Source of the DNA: Schlegelella_A sp038318385
Lineage (GTDB): Bacteria > Pseudomonadota > Gammaproteobacteria > Burkholderiales > Burkholderiaceae_C
Assembly: GCA_038318385.1 (NCBI GenBank)
Contig: JBBQCD010000005.1
Coordinates: 40,066 to 104,065, forward strand
DNA: 64,000 nucleotides
Direction: 5' to 3'
Shown here: one piece after another, positions 1 to 8,534 of the stretch
How the letters are laid out: every line of letters starts with the position of its first letter
Numbering within the stretch: position 1 is the stretch's first letter
Notes under the pieces: model-generated
What the model saw: only the letters and a program-made list of their open reading frames with translations
What the model was told of the DNA's origin: nothing
Databases searched by the model: none
Translations under genes and position numbers: made by a program

Positions 1-2
1 CG

Positions 3-2093
3 CGCACGAACCCGGCGTTTCGCGCCACGATCGAAGCGGCACTGGTCGATGCCTCGGCGCCGACGCCGGCGGCGATCCTGCTGGTGGAATTCAGCGGCGA
101 CGCGCGCACGCCGCTGCTGCGCCGCCTCGCTGCGCTCGTGGAACTGGTCGCCGATCTCGGCCTGCCCGGCGCGGTGGTCGAGATGGCGGACGAGACCGCA
201 CAGAAGGCCCTGTGGGAGGTGCGCAAGGCGGGCCTCAACATCATGATGAGCCTCAAGGGCGACGGCAAGCCGGTCAGCTTCATCGAGGACTGCGCCGTTC
301 CCCTCGAACATCTGGCCGACTACACCGACGCCCTGACCGAGGTCTTCACCCGGCACGGCACCCGCGGCACCTGGTACGCGCACGCATCGGTCGGCACGCT
401 GCATGTGCGCCCGATCCTGGACATGCGCCGCGACGGCGCAGTGCGGATGCGGGCCATCGCCGACGAGGCGAGCGCGCTGGTGCGTCGCTTCAAGGGCGCC
501 TACAGCGGCGAGCACGGCGACGGCCTGTGCCGCGGCGAATGGATCGCATGGCAGTTCGGGCCCGAAATCGACGCGGCGTTCGCGGCCATCAAGCAGCGGC
601 TCGACCCGATCGGCCTGCTGTCGCCGAACCGTATCGTCGATCCGCCGAAGATGGACGACGCGTCCCTCTTCCGCTTTCCGCCCGCCTACCGGACCATCGC
701 CTTGCGTCCTGTCTTCGACTGGTCGGCCTGGAACGTCCAGAACGACCCGCGGACCGAGGCGACGAGCGTCCCCGGCAGCGGCGGCGATCCGTCCGGCGGC
801 CTGGCCAAGGCCGTGGAGATGTGCAACAACAACGGCCACTGTCGCAAGTTCGACGCCGGCACGATGTGCCCGAGCTACCGCGTGACCCGCGACGAGCAGC
901 ACCTGACGCGCGGACGCGCCAACACGCTGCGCCTGGCGCTGTCCGGCCAGTTGCCGGACGCTGGCGGCGACGATCCGCTCGCCAGCGACGTGGTGCACGA
1001 CGCGCTCGCGCTGTGCGTCGGCTGCAAGGGCTGCCGGCGCGAGTGCCCGACCGGCGTCGACATGGCCAAGATGAAGCTCGAGGCCACCGCGCGCCGCAAG
1101 GCCCGCCACGGGCACACGCTGATGGATCGTCTGCTCGGCGGGTTGCCCGATCATGCGCGCCACTGGCGCCGCATGCCGTGGCTGCCGAACCTGCGCAACC
1201 GCGTCCCGGCACTGGCTCGGCTCGGCGAGCGCTGGCTCGGCATCTCGGCCCGACGCACGCTGCCGGCATGGCGTCGCGACACCTTCGCCCAGGTCGCCCC
1301 GACCCTGGGCCTGGCCAGCCGCGAGGAAGCGATGGCCGCGCCGCTGGCGGCGGTGCTCTTCGTCGACACCTTCAACGCCAACTTCGAAACCGAGAACGGC
1401 GTCGCCGCGGTCCGCGTGCTGCAGGCCGCAGGCTACGCCGTGCATGTCGCCCGTGGCGCGAACGGCGCACTGTGCTGCGGCCGCACCCACCTCGCCGCCG
1501 GGATGCCGGAGCGGGCCCGCGCCAAGGCCCGGGAGCTGCTCGAGACGCTGGCGCCGTTCGCCGAGCGCGGCATCGCCATCGTCGGGCTGGAGCCGTCCTG
1601 CCTGCTCACCCTGCGGGACGAGATGCTGGTGATGGGCCTCGGCCCCCGGGCCGAAGTCCTCGCCGGTCAGGCGCTGCTGTTCGAGGAGTTCGTCGCCCGC
1701 GAGGCCCGGTCCGGGCGGTTCGGCGCGCGCTTCCGGCCGGCGACGGCGCCGCTGCTGGTCCATGGCCATTGCCACCAGAAGGCGTTCGGGGCCATGCCAC
1801 CGGTGCTGGAGGCATTGCGATTGATCCCGGGCGCAGAGCCGACGATGATCGAAACCACCTGCTGCGGCATGGCCGGCAGCTTTGGCTACGAGGCCGCTCA
1901 CTACGAGGTCTCGATGCAGATGGCCGAGATGAGCCTGCTGCCGGCGATCCGCACGGCGCCCGACGCGACGATCGTCGCCGACGGAACCAGTTGCCGGCAC
2001 CAGATTGCCGACGGCACCGGCCGCGCCGCGATCCACGTCGCCCGGGTGATGGCGGACCACCTCGTCGGCGCGGCCGACGAGCGCGCCGCGTAG
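3..2093 (+). CDS. FAD-linked oxidase fused to 4Fe-4S/CCG reductase domains (5' truncated)
   Basis: The frame is open from the window edge, so the N-terminal FAD-binding half lies upstream; 696 residues are visible. The first ~200 residues are the C-terminal cap of an FAD-linked oxidase (GEHGDG, LLSPNRIVDPP). Next come two ferredoxin-type cysteine clusters, encoded near 820-880 (CX5C then MCPSYR) and 1015-1065 (CVGCKGCRRECP). Two CCG-type motifs follow (CCGRTH near 1475, CCGMAGSFG near 1860). This order matches the large D-2-hydroxyacid or D-2-hydroxyglutarate dehydrogenases of the YdiJ type, which pass electrons from the flavin through Fe-S clusters to the respiratory chain. The substrate cannot be read from the sequence. 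It ends 64 bases before the convergent dtd gene. The family call is firm; the exact substrate is not. Confidence 0.85.
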   Translation, partial: RTNPAFRATIEAALVDASAPTPAAILLVEFSGDARTPLLRRLAALVELVADLGLPGAVVEMADETAQKALWEVRKAGLNIMMSLKGDGKPVSFIEDCAVPLEHLADYTDALTEVFTRHGTRGTWYAHASVGTLHVRPILDMRRDGAVRMRAIADEASALVRRFKGAYSGEHGDGLCRGEWIAWQFGPEIDAAFAAIKQRLDPIGLLSPNRIVDPPKMDDASLFRFPPAYRTIALRPVFDWSAWNVQNDPRTEATSVPGSGGDPSGGLAKAVEMCNNNGHCRKFDAGTMCPSYRVTRDEQHLTRGRANTLRLALSGQLPDAGGDDPLASDVVHDALALCVGCKGCRRECPTGVDMAKMKLEATARRKARHGHTLMDRLLGGLPDHARHWRRMPWLPNLRNRVPALARLGERWLGISARRTLPAWRRDTFAQVAPTLGLASREEAMAAPLAAVLFVDTFNANFETENGVAAVRVLQAAGYAVHVARGANGALCCGRTHLAAGMPERARAKARELLETLAPFAERGIAIVGLEPSCLLTLRDEMLVMGLGPRAEVLAGQALLFEEFVAREARSGRFGARFRPATAPLLVHGHCHQKAFGAMPPVLEALRLIPGAEPTMIETTCCGMAGSFGYEAAHYEVSMQMAEMSLLPAIRTAPDATIVADGTSCRHQIADGTGRAAIHVARVMADHLVGAADERAA

Positions 2094-2157
2094 CCCGCGG
2101 CGACTCGCCAACGCGCGCCGTGCGTCCGGGCGATGAAGGGGCGCCGGCGCCGCGGGG

Positions 2158-2601
2158 TCAGCCGCGCAGCGTCAGCGGAATCGTCACCGGGCCGTCGTTG
2201 ACCAACTCGACGTGCATGTGGGCGCCGAAAACCCCGCTGGCGACCAACGGGTGGTGCGAGCGCGCCGCCGCGACGACGCGGTCGTAGAGTCGCCGCCCCT
2301 GTTCCGGCGCCGCGGCCGCGGTGAAGCTCGGCCGGTTGCCGCCTGAAACGTCGGCGGCGAGCGTGAACTGGCTGACGACGAGCAGGCCGCCGCCAACGTC
2401 TGCCACCGAACGGTTCATCTTGCCGGCCTCGTCGGCGAAGACGCGCAGCTTGAGGATCTTCTCCACCAGGCGGTCAGCCACCGCTTCGCTGTCCGACGGC
2501 TCGGCGCAGACGAACACCAGCAGACCGGCGTCGATCGCGCCCACGGTGGCGCCTTCGACCTCGACGCGGGCGCGGCTCACGCGCTGCAGCAGCGCGATCA
2601 C
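2158..2601 (-). CDS. dtd: D-aminoacyl-tRNA deacylase
   Basis: This 147-residue protein is the usual Dtd length. It hydrolyses D-amino acids from mischarged tRNA in the cytoplasm. Family signatures visible are the VSQFTL segment followed by GGNRPSF, and near the C-terminus NDGPVTIPL, the Gly-cisPro loop that enforces D-chirality. The start is GTG at 2601; its GTGA overlaps the TGA stop of the upstream cation transporter by four bases, which implies translational coupling and decides the start. It is the last gene of the tyrS-CDF-dtd operon, so a synthetase and a proofreading enzyme are co-expressed. Confidence 0.95.
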   Translation of the reverse strand: MIALLQRVSRARVEVEGATVGAIDAGLLVFVCAEPSDSEAVADRLVEKILKLRVFADEAGKMNRSVADVGGGLLVVSQFTLAADVSGGNRPSFTAAAAPEQGRRLYDRVVAAARSHHPLVASGVFGAHMHVELVNDGPVTIPLTLRG

Positions 2602-3488
2602 GGCGGCGCCTCGTCGCCCTCGAGGTGAGCCTCGACGTCGGTCGGCAGCAGCTGGATCGAGGTGCGCAGGCCGCGCACGTCGCTCATCAGGGCTTGCTCG
2701 ACCTCGTGGCGCAGGGTCGCTGCGCGACCGAGCGACCAACTGCCCGGCAGGTGCATGTGCATGTCGATGAAACGCCGCTGGCCGGCCCGCCGGGTGACGA
2801 CATGGTCGAAGCGGATCGCCTCGTGGGCGAAACCTGCGAGCGTGCGGTCGATCTGGGCCCGCACCTCGGGCTCGACGGCGGTGTCCATCAGCCCCTCGAC
2901 GGCGCGCCAGGCAAGGTGCCCGCCTTCGCGCAGGATGTTGAGAGCCACGCCGATGGCGATCAACGGATCGATCCAGAGCCACCCGGTCACGTGGACCAGG
3001 CCGAGGCCGACGACGACGCCGCCGGAGGTCCAGACATCGGTGTAGAGATGGCGCGCATCGGCTTCGAGGACGATCGAACGATGCTCGCGCGAACCCGCCA
3101 TCAGGCGTCGCGCCAGGGCCCAGTTCAGCGCCGAGCTCGCGACGGTCAGCGCCACGCCCCAGCCGAGCTGCTCCAGCGGCTGCGGGGTGACGAGGCGCAG
3201 CACGGCCGCCCAGATGATCGCGGCGGCGGCACCGGCGATCAGCAGGCCCTCGAACCCGCTCGAGAAATACTCGGCCTTGGTGTGGCCGAAGGGGTGGTCG
3301 GCATCGGCAGGACGCCGCGCGATCGCCACCATCGCGAGGGCGAAGAGCGCCGAGGCGAGGTTCACGAACGACTCCATCGCGTCCGACAGCAAACCCACCG
3401 ACCCGGTGATCCACCAGGCCAGACCCTTGACGAAGATGGTGACGACCGCCGTCGCGACCGACAGTTTCAGGAGCGTTGCGACCTGCAT
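2598..3488 (-). CDS. Cation diffusion facilitator (CDF) family transporter
   Basis: A 296-residue integral membrane protein of usual CDF length. It has several hydrophobic helices, the metal-site motif SDAMES in the second helix (residues ~35-40), a HPFGH segment after helix two and a second site in DARHLYTDV (residues ~143-151). A cytoplasmic C-terminal domain of about 90 residues follows, with the DMHMHLPG strand typical of the family. CDF proteins export divalent metals such as Zn2+ or Fe2+ in exchange for protons; the metal is not decidable here. It starts 10 bases after tyrS and overlaps dtd by four bases, so it is the middle gene of that operon. Confidence 0.9.
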   Translation of the reverse strand: MQVATLLKLSVATAVVTIFVKGLAWWITGSVGLLSDAMESFVNLASALFALAMVAIARRPADADHPFGHTKAEYFSSGFEGLLIAGAAAAIIWAAVLRLVTPQPLEQLGWGVALTVASSALNWALARRLMAGSREHRSIVLEADARHLYTDVWTSGGVVVGLGLVHVTGWLWIDPLIAIGVALNILREGGHLAWRAVEGLMDTAVEPEVRAQIDRTLAGFAHEAIRFDHVVTRRAGQRRFIDMHMHLPGSWSLGRAATLRHEVEQALMSDVRGLRTSIQLLPTDVEAHLEGDEAPP

Positions 3489-3498
3489 CGCGCCGCCG

Positions 3499-4746
3499 TC
3501 AGGTCAACGTCACGCGGGCGAACTTGCGCTTGCCGACCTGAACGACGTAGACCCCCTGCGGCAGGCGCAGCCCGCGGTCCGCAACCGGCGTGCCGTCGAT
3601 GCGGACACCGCCACCGTCGACCAGCCTCAGGGCTTCGCTCGTCGACGGCGCCAGCCCGGCCTGCTTCAGCAGCGCACCGATGCCCAGCGGCGCCCCCGGC
3701 AGCGTCAGCGCCGCGATCTCGTCCGGCACGCCACCGCGGGCCCGGTGTTCGAAATCGAGCGCGGCGGCTTCGGCCGCAGGCGCGTCGTGAAAGCGCGTCG
3801 TGATCTCGCGCGCGAGGAGGACCTTCGCGTCCTTCGGATTGCGACCGCCCTCGACCTCGGCGCGCAAGCGCGCGATCTCTGCCTCGGGGCGAAAGCTCAG
3901 CAGCGTGTAGTACTTCCACATCAGCGTGTCGCTGATCGACAGCAGCTTGGCGTACATCTCGTTGGCCGGGTCGGTGATGCCGATCGTGTTGCCCTTGCTC
4001 TTGGACATCTTCTCGACGCCGTCGAGCCCTTCGAGCAGCGGCATCGTCAGGATGCACTGCGGTGCCTGCCCGTACTCGGACTGCAGCGCACGACCGACCA
4101 GCAGATTGAACTTCTGGTCCGTCCCGCCGAGTTCGAGGTCGCTCTTGAGCGCCACCGAGTCGTAGCCCTGCATCAAGGGGTAGAGCAGTTCATGGACGCT
4201 GATCGGCGCCCCGGACTTGAGGCGCTTGGCGAAGTCGTCGCGCTCGAGGATCCGAGCGACGGTATAGCGCGCCGCCAGCTCGATCATGCCGCGGGCGCCG
4301 AGCGCGTCGCTCCATTCGGAGTTGTAGCGAACCTCGGTGCGGGCCGGGTCGAGGACGAGGCTGGCCTGGGCGTAGTAGGTCCTGGCATTGGCCTCGATCT
4401 GCTCGCGCGTCAGCGGCGGCCGGGTGGCGTTTCGGCCGGACGGATCGCCGATCATCGAGGTGAAATCGCCGATCAGGAAGATGACGGTGTGGCCCAGGTC
4501 CTGGAGCTGGCGCATCTTGTTCAGGACGACGGTGTGGCCGATGTGGATGTCGGGCGCGGTCGGGTCCAGCCCGAGCTTGATACGCAGTGGCACGCCTGTT
4601 GCTTCAGACCGGACAAGCTTCGAAATCCACTCGGTTTCCGGTAACAGTTCGTCGCAGCCTCGAAGGGAGATGCTCAACGCGTGATGTACCGATTCGCTCA
4701 AGTTGGGGGGCGGCGGAGCCGAAGTCGCAGTAGGAAGCAGGGACAT
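3499..4746 (-). CDS. tyrS: Tyrosyl-tRNA synthetase
   Basis: A 415-residue class I synthetase that charges tRNA-Tyr in the cytoplasm. The nucleotide-binding HIGH motif is in DIHIGHTVVL (residues ~65-75) and the KMSKS loop is exact (VEKMSKSKGN). The C-terminal ~60 residues form an S4 RNA-binding domain (LRLVDGGGVRIDG). Size and motifs suit the shorter proteobacterial TyrRS type. I chose the ATG at 4746; a longer frame to 4827 lacks family similarity and runs into the promoter zone shared with the divergent M23 peptidase. It is the first gene of the operon with the CDF transporter and dtd. Confidence 0.96.
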   Translation of the reverse strand: MSLLPTATSAPPPPNLSESVHHALSISLRGCDELLPETEWISKLVRSEATGVPLRIKLGLDPTAPDIHIGHTVVLNKMRQLQDLGHTVIFLIGDFTSMIGDPSGRNATRPPLTREQIEANARTYYAQASLVLDPARTEVRYNSEWSDALGARGMIELAARYTVARILERDDFAKRLKSGAPISVHELLYPLMQGYDSVALKSDLELGGTDQKFNLLVGRALQSEYGQAPQCILTMPLLEGLDGVEKMSKSKGNTIGITDPANEMYAKLLSISDTLMWKYYTLLSFRPEAEIARLRAEVEGGRNPKDAKVLLAREITTRFHDAPAAEAAALDFEHRARGGVPDEIAALTLPGAPLGIGALLKQAGLAPSTSEALRLVDGGGVRIDGTPVADRGLRLPQGVYVVQVGKRKFARVTLT

Positions 4747-4938
4747 GAGGGGCTTTTCCGGAGTTGCGCACCCAGCCGGGCCGGTATACTGCGCTGCGGT
4801 TGAGGGACCGCTTCGAGACCGATCCATCCAAGGCCGGCCAAGCCCACAGATTCTAGTGGACGCCCCTGGTGGCGAAGATCAACCGATGCATGCTTCGGCA
4901 GCGCATCGATCAGACCGAGCGATACGCTCCGCATCAAT

Positions 4939-6327
4939 TTGAAATCGCTGGATACACTCGAACGCGCCCTCGCAATGGCCGTGGCGCGCACCGGCCGCTT
5001 TGTGTCGCAACACCCCCGCAAGCTCACGGCTGGCGTGACCGTGGTGCTCGCTGGCTTCGGTGTCACCGCCTTCGGCGTGGCTCCCCTCGTCCCCGATGCC
5101 GCCGACCTGCCGAAGCGCACGATCGTCGTCGACGTCGCTCCGCAGGGATTCGACACCCAGCTCGAGGCTCTCGCCGAGCACGAGCTTGAACTCTTCCGCA
5201 ACGACCTGACACGCTCGAGCGACACTGCCGACACGTTGCTGCGCCGCCTGGGCGTGAACGATCCGTCGGCCGCTGCCTTCCTGCGCAACGACGCGACCGG
5301 GCGCAAGGTCCTCGAAGGCCGCAGCGGCAAGATGGTCCGGGTCCGGACCGACTCCACCGGCCAGCTCGAAGAATTGGTCGCGCGCTACGCCGCTCCGGGG
5401 GCGGATCAGGTCGGTTCGCGCTTCACGCGCCTGCGGATCATGCGGATCGCCGGCCGGCTCCAGGCCACCACGGAAACGGCGCCGCTGGCCGTGCAGGTCC
5501 GGATGGGCACCGGCACGATCCGCTCCTCGCTGTTCGCCGCCACCGACGACGCCGGCCTGCCGGACGCGATCGCGACACAGCTGGCGGAAGTGTTCGCCAC
5601 CGACATCGACTTCCACCGCGACCTGCGCAAGGGCGCGACATTCTCGGTGGTCTACGAGACGCTCACCGCCGATGGCGAACCGATCACCTGGAACGCCGGC
5701 GTCGGCCGTGTCCTCGCGGCCGAGTTCACGAATGCGGGCCGCATGTATTCGGCCATCTGGTTCCAGGAGCCGGGAGCCAAGGGAAGCTACTACGGCCTCG
5801 ACGGCCAGAGCAAGCGGCGCGCGTTCCTCGCCAGTCCGCTCGAGTTTTCACGGGTGACGTCGGGCTTCGCGATGCGCATGCACCCGATCCTCAACACCTG
5901 GAAGCAGCACAAGGGTGTCGACTACGGCGCGCCCAACGGAACACCGGTCCGTGCGGTCGGTGACGGCGTGGTCGAGTTCGCCGGCTGGCAGAACGGCTAC
6001 GGCAACGTGGTCGAGATCAAGCACAGCGCCCAGCGATCGACGGTCTATGCCCACCTGAGCCACCTCAACGTCGTCAAGGGTCAGCACGTCGAGCAGGGCG
6101 CGCACATCGGCGCCGTCGGTTCGACCGGATGGGCCACCGGCCCGCACCTTCACTTCGAAGTCAAGTTCGCGGGCGTCCAGCAGGACCCCCTCATCGTCGC
6201 CAAGAGTTCCGAGACCATCCCGATCACGGCGGCCGGCAAGGTGCAGTTTGCCCAGGTGACGCGCGGCCTGCGCAGTCAGCTCGAAGTCGCCGAATCCGTC
6301 GGACGCTCGGTCGGATACGGCGAGTAG
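4939..6327 (+). CDS. M23 family metallopeptidase (LytM/OapA type)
   Basis: A 462-residue envelope protein starting at TTG 4939. Residues ~28-48 form one hydrophobic segment that anchors or exports the protein. A middle region (~60-270) resembles the N-terminal substrate-occluding domain of cell-wall LytM proteins. The C-terminal peptidase domain shows both zinc motifs: HKGVDYGAPNGTPV (HxxxD) and GPHLHFEV (HxH). Such enzymes cut peptide cross-links of murein or act as amidase activators. It is divergent from tyrS and upstream of anmK, a common betaproteobacterial arrangement that pairs wall turnover with muropeptide recycling. The TTG start is the best in-frame candidate but is not certain. 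Confidence 0.9.
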   Translation: MKSLDTLERALAMAVARTGRFVSQHPRKLTAGVTVVLAGFGVTAFGVAPLVPDAADLPKRTIVVDVAPQGFDTQLEALAEHELELFRNDLTRSSDTADTLLRRLGVNDPSAAAFLRNDATGRKVLEGRSGKMVRVRTDSTGQLEELVARYAAPGADQVGSRFTRLRIMRIAGRLQATTETAPLAVQVRMGTGTIRSSLFAATDDAGLPDAIATQLAEVFATDIDFHRDLRKGATFSVVYETLTADGEPITWNAGVGRVLAAEFTNAGRMYSAIWFQEPGAKGSYYGLDGQSKRRAFLASPLEFSRVTSGFAMRMHPILNTWKQHKGVDYGAPNGTPVRAVGDGVVEFAGWQNGYGNVVEIKHSAQRSTVYAHLSHLNVVKGQHVEQGAHIGAVGSTGWATGPHLHFEVKFAGVQQDPLIVAKSSETIPITAAGKVQFAQVTRGLRSQLEVAESVGRSVGYGE

Positions 6328-6548
6328 GTCGCTGCCGCGCGACCGCGCGGTGGTGTCGGGGGCAGCGATCCCCACCTTCCGCGGCGTTGCGCACCCGCTT
6401 GGCAACCGCCCCCGGATTTCACATCACCCTTCTGGCCGCGGGCTCGGTCGCGGAAATTCTTTTGCGGCGGCTGCATCCGGATCGGTGGCTGCGGGCTAGT
6501 AGGTGGTAGGGCCGTGATTCCACGGCTCCCCCACTTCGGAGTCCTGCC

Positions 6549-7106
6549 ATGAACCTGCGCACCCCCGCCCTGCTGTCCCTCGCCCCGATCGCCCTGCTCA
6601 CCGCCTGTGCGGGCATGTCGTCCCCCGCGATGATGAAGTCCTACGATCAGAGCGCCCTGCCCGATGCCGTCAAGGTCCCGGCCGGCCACCGGGTCGCGGT
6701 CGAGACTGTGGGTGTCGGTGAGATCACCTACGAGTGCCGCGCGAAGGCCAACGCCGCGGACGCCTTCGAGTGGACCTTCGTCGGTCCCAAGGCCGACCTC
6801 AACAGCCGCGGCGGCGCGAAGATCGGCACCTACTACGGCCCGCCCGCGACGTGGGCATCGGGCGATGGCTCGGCCATCACCGGCGCGCAGCTGGCCACGG
6901 CCCCGGGCGGAAGCGGCAACATTCCGATGCAGCTCGTCAAGGCCAATCCGGCCACGGGTGCGGGCGCGATGAACGGCGTGACCTACGTGCAGCGCGTTGC
7001 CACGCGCGGCGGCGTCGCCCCCGCAAGCGCGTGCGACGGCAGCGCCGTTGGCCGCAAGCAGATCGTGAAGTACCAGGCCGACTACATCTTCTGGAAGGCC
7101 GCCTGA
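6549..7106 (+). CDS. DUF3455 domain lipoprotein
   Basis: A 185-residue predicted lipoprotein. The N-terminus has a hydrophobic stretch and the lipobox LLTAC, so Cys20 would be lipidated. The body matches the DUF3455 pattern: VPAGHRVAVETVGVGEITYECRAK, FEWTFVGP, IGTYYGPPATW, GVTYVQRVATRGGVAPASACD and a C-terminal YQADYIFWK. The family's function is unknown. It lies directly upstream of an ECF sigma factor and its anti-sigma factor on the same strand (70 bases), so it may belong to that regulon or sense the envelope signal. The domain assignment is from recall of the family pattern. Confidence 0.8.
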   Translation: MNLRTPALLSLAPIALLTACAGMSSPAMMKSYDQSALPDAVKVPAGHRVAVETVGVGEITYECRAKANAADAFEWTFVGPKADLNSRGGAKIGTYYGPPATWASGDGSAITGAQLATAPGGSGNIPMQLVKANPATGAGAMNGVTYVQRVATRGGVAPASACDGSAVGRKQIVKYQADYIFWKAA

Positions 7107-7176
7107 TCTCCCGCCGGCACCGGCCCGCCTTGCCGTAGAGTCGGCATCGGCCGGGCCTGCCGACGCCGGTTGCACG

Positions 7177-7731
7177 ATGCCTGCCGACCTCACCCCCTTC
7201 GACTACGAAGCCGCCGTGCTGGCCTGCGCGCGTGGTGAGCGCTATGCGCTGCGGGCGCTGTACGAGCGCGAGGCGCGCTGGCTGCTCGGCGTGGCGATGC
7301 GCATCCTCGGAGTCCGCGAGCGTGCCGAAGACGTCCTGCAAGACGCTTTCCTGCAGGTCTGGCAGCGCGCCGGCACCTACCAGCCGGAACTCGGCTCGGC
7401 CCGCGGCTGGCTCTACACCATCGTGCGTCACCGCGCCCTTCGGGACCTGCGCGATCGAGGTCGGACACAGAGCCACCCGCCCGAGGACCTGGCGACGCTT
7501 GCCGATGCGCGGCAAGCGGCGGAGAGCACGACCACGGATCGCGGGTTCGATGCCGATGGGCTCGAACACTGCCTGGAGCAACTCGACGCCGCGCGCCGCG
7601 CCTGCGTCGTCCATGCGTTTGTCGACGGCTACACGCACGAGCAGATCGCCGAGCGGCTGCAGGCCCCCCTCGGCACGGTGAAGTCGTGGATCCGGCGCAG
7701 CCTCGCCAGCCTTCGGGAATGCATGGCGTGA
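7177..7731 (+). CDS. ECF-type RNA polymerase sigma factor (SigK-like)
   Basis: A 184-residue sigma-70 family factor containing only regions 2 and 4. Region 2 covers residues ~15-90 (LYEREARWLLGVAMRILG, AEDVLQDAFLQVWQ). Region 4 covers ~125-180, with the helix-turn-helix YTHEQIAERLQAPLGTVKSWIRRSL. Its stop overlaps the start of the downstream anti-sigma gene, the classic layout of an ECF sigma and its membrane inhibitor. It would direct a small envelope or oxidative-stress regulon; the closest type by partner domain is SigK/RskA. Targets cannot be read here, though the upstream DUF3455 lipoprotein is a candidate. Confidence 0.92.
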   Translation: MPADLTPFDYEAAVLACARGERYALRALYEREARWLLGVAMRILGVRERAEDVLQDAFLQVWQRAGTYQPELGSARGWLYTIVRHRALRDLRDRGRTQSHPPEDLATLADARQAAESTTTDRGFDADGLEHCLEQLDAARRACVVHAFVDGYTHEQIAERLQAPLGTVKSWIRRSLASLRECMA

Positions 7732-8498
7732 TCGAACTGACCTCGCCCGAGGACCGCGACACGGCTGCCGGAGAGTACGTGCTCGGCACGCTCGGCAACG
7801 CCGATCGTGATGCCTTCGAGTCGGCGCTGGCGCACGACGCCACGCTGAACGCCGCGGTGTACGCGTGGCAGGACCGCCTCCTCGCACTCAGCGTGCGCGC
7901 GCCCTCGGTGCGTCCGACGCCGCAACTCTGGGCCCGGGTCGCCCGCGCGGTCGAATCGACTCCGACGCGGGTCGCACCCACCGCGAGGTCCGGTGCCGAA
8001 CCCGAATCCGTCGCTCCCCGCGCGGCCAGGCCGGCGCCGGCCGTCGCGCGCTGGTGGCGGCGCCCGGCGGCGCCGTGGCAGTTCGTCAGCGGCCTCGCGC
8101 TGGCGGCAACGTTGTTCCTCGCCGTCCTGCTGGTCGTGCGACCTCTGGATGCGCCCACGACCCGTTACCTGGCGCTGCTGCAGAGCCCGCAGGACCGTTC
8201 GACAGGCTGGATCGTCGAGATCGAGAGCAACGGCGAGATGCGTCTGGTTCCGGTGGGAGCGCCCACGGCCGCACCTGCCGGTCGGTCGATGCAGTTCTGG
8301 ACCAAGCCGAAGGATGCGGCCGCGCCGACCTCGCTCGGCCTGGTACAGGCGGGACAGACATTGCGCCTGCCGGTGTCGCGTTTGCCGGCCGTGGGCGTCG
8401 AGCAATTGTTCGAGATCACGGTCGAGCCACTGCAAGGGTCGCCGACGGGACGACCGACCGGACCCATCCTCTACGTCGGTCGCACCTTGACGCTGTAG
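7719..8498 (+). CDS. RskA-type membrane anti-sigma factor
   Basis: A 259-residue protein. An N-terminal cytoplasmic region (TAAGEYVLGTLGNADRDAFE, residues ~15-35) resembles the sigma-binding part of RskA proteins. One transmembrane helix spans residues ~120-141, and the C-terminal ~115 residues are the extracytoplasmic RskA domain (PTTRYLALLQ, STGWIVEIES, LGLVQAGQT, PTGPILYVG). It would hold the ECF sigma factor at the membrane until a signal releases it. I used ATG 7719, which overlaps the sigma gene by 13 bases; GTG 7728, giving a four-base GTGA overlap, is an equally good start. Confidence 0.85.
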   Translation: MHGVIELTSPEDRDTAAGEYVLGTLGNADRDAFESALAHDATLNAAVYAWQDRLLALSVRAPSVRPTPQLWARVARAVESTPTRVAPTARSGAEPESVAPRAARPAPAVARWWRRPAAPWQFVSGLALAATLFLAVLLVVRPLDAPTTRYLALLQSPQDRSTGWIVEIESNGEMRLVPVGAPTAAPAGRSMQFWTKPKDAAAPTSLGLVQAGQTLRLPVSRLPAVGVEQLFEITVEPLQGSPTGRPTGPILYVGRTLTL

Positions 8499-8534
8499 AC
8501 GTCGCCCCGCGGAGGTCGGGGCACAATCCGGGCG

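Noticed and set aside
2094..2157. GC-rich inverted repeat (GGCGCCGGCGCC) between the first two genes as a terminator
   Set aside because: It is a simple GCC repeat in very GC-rich DNA with no T-tract on either strand.
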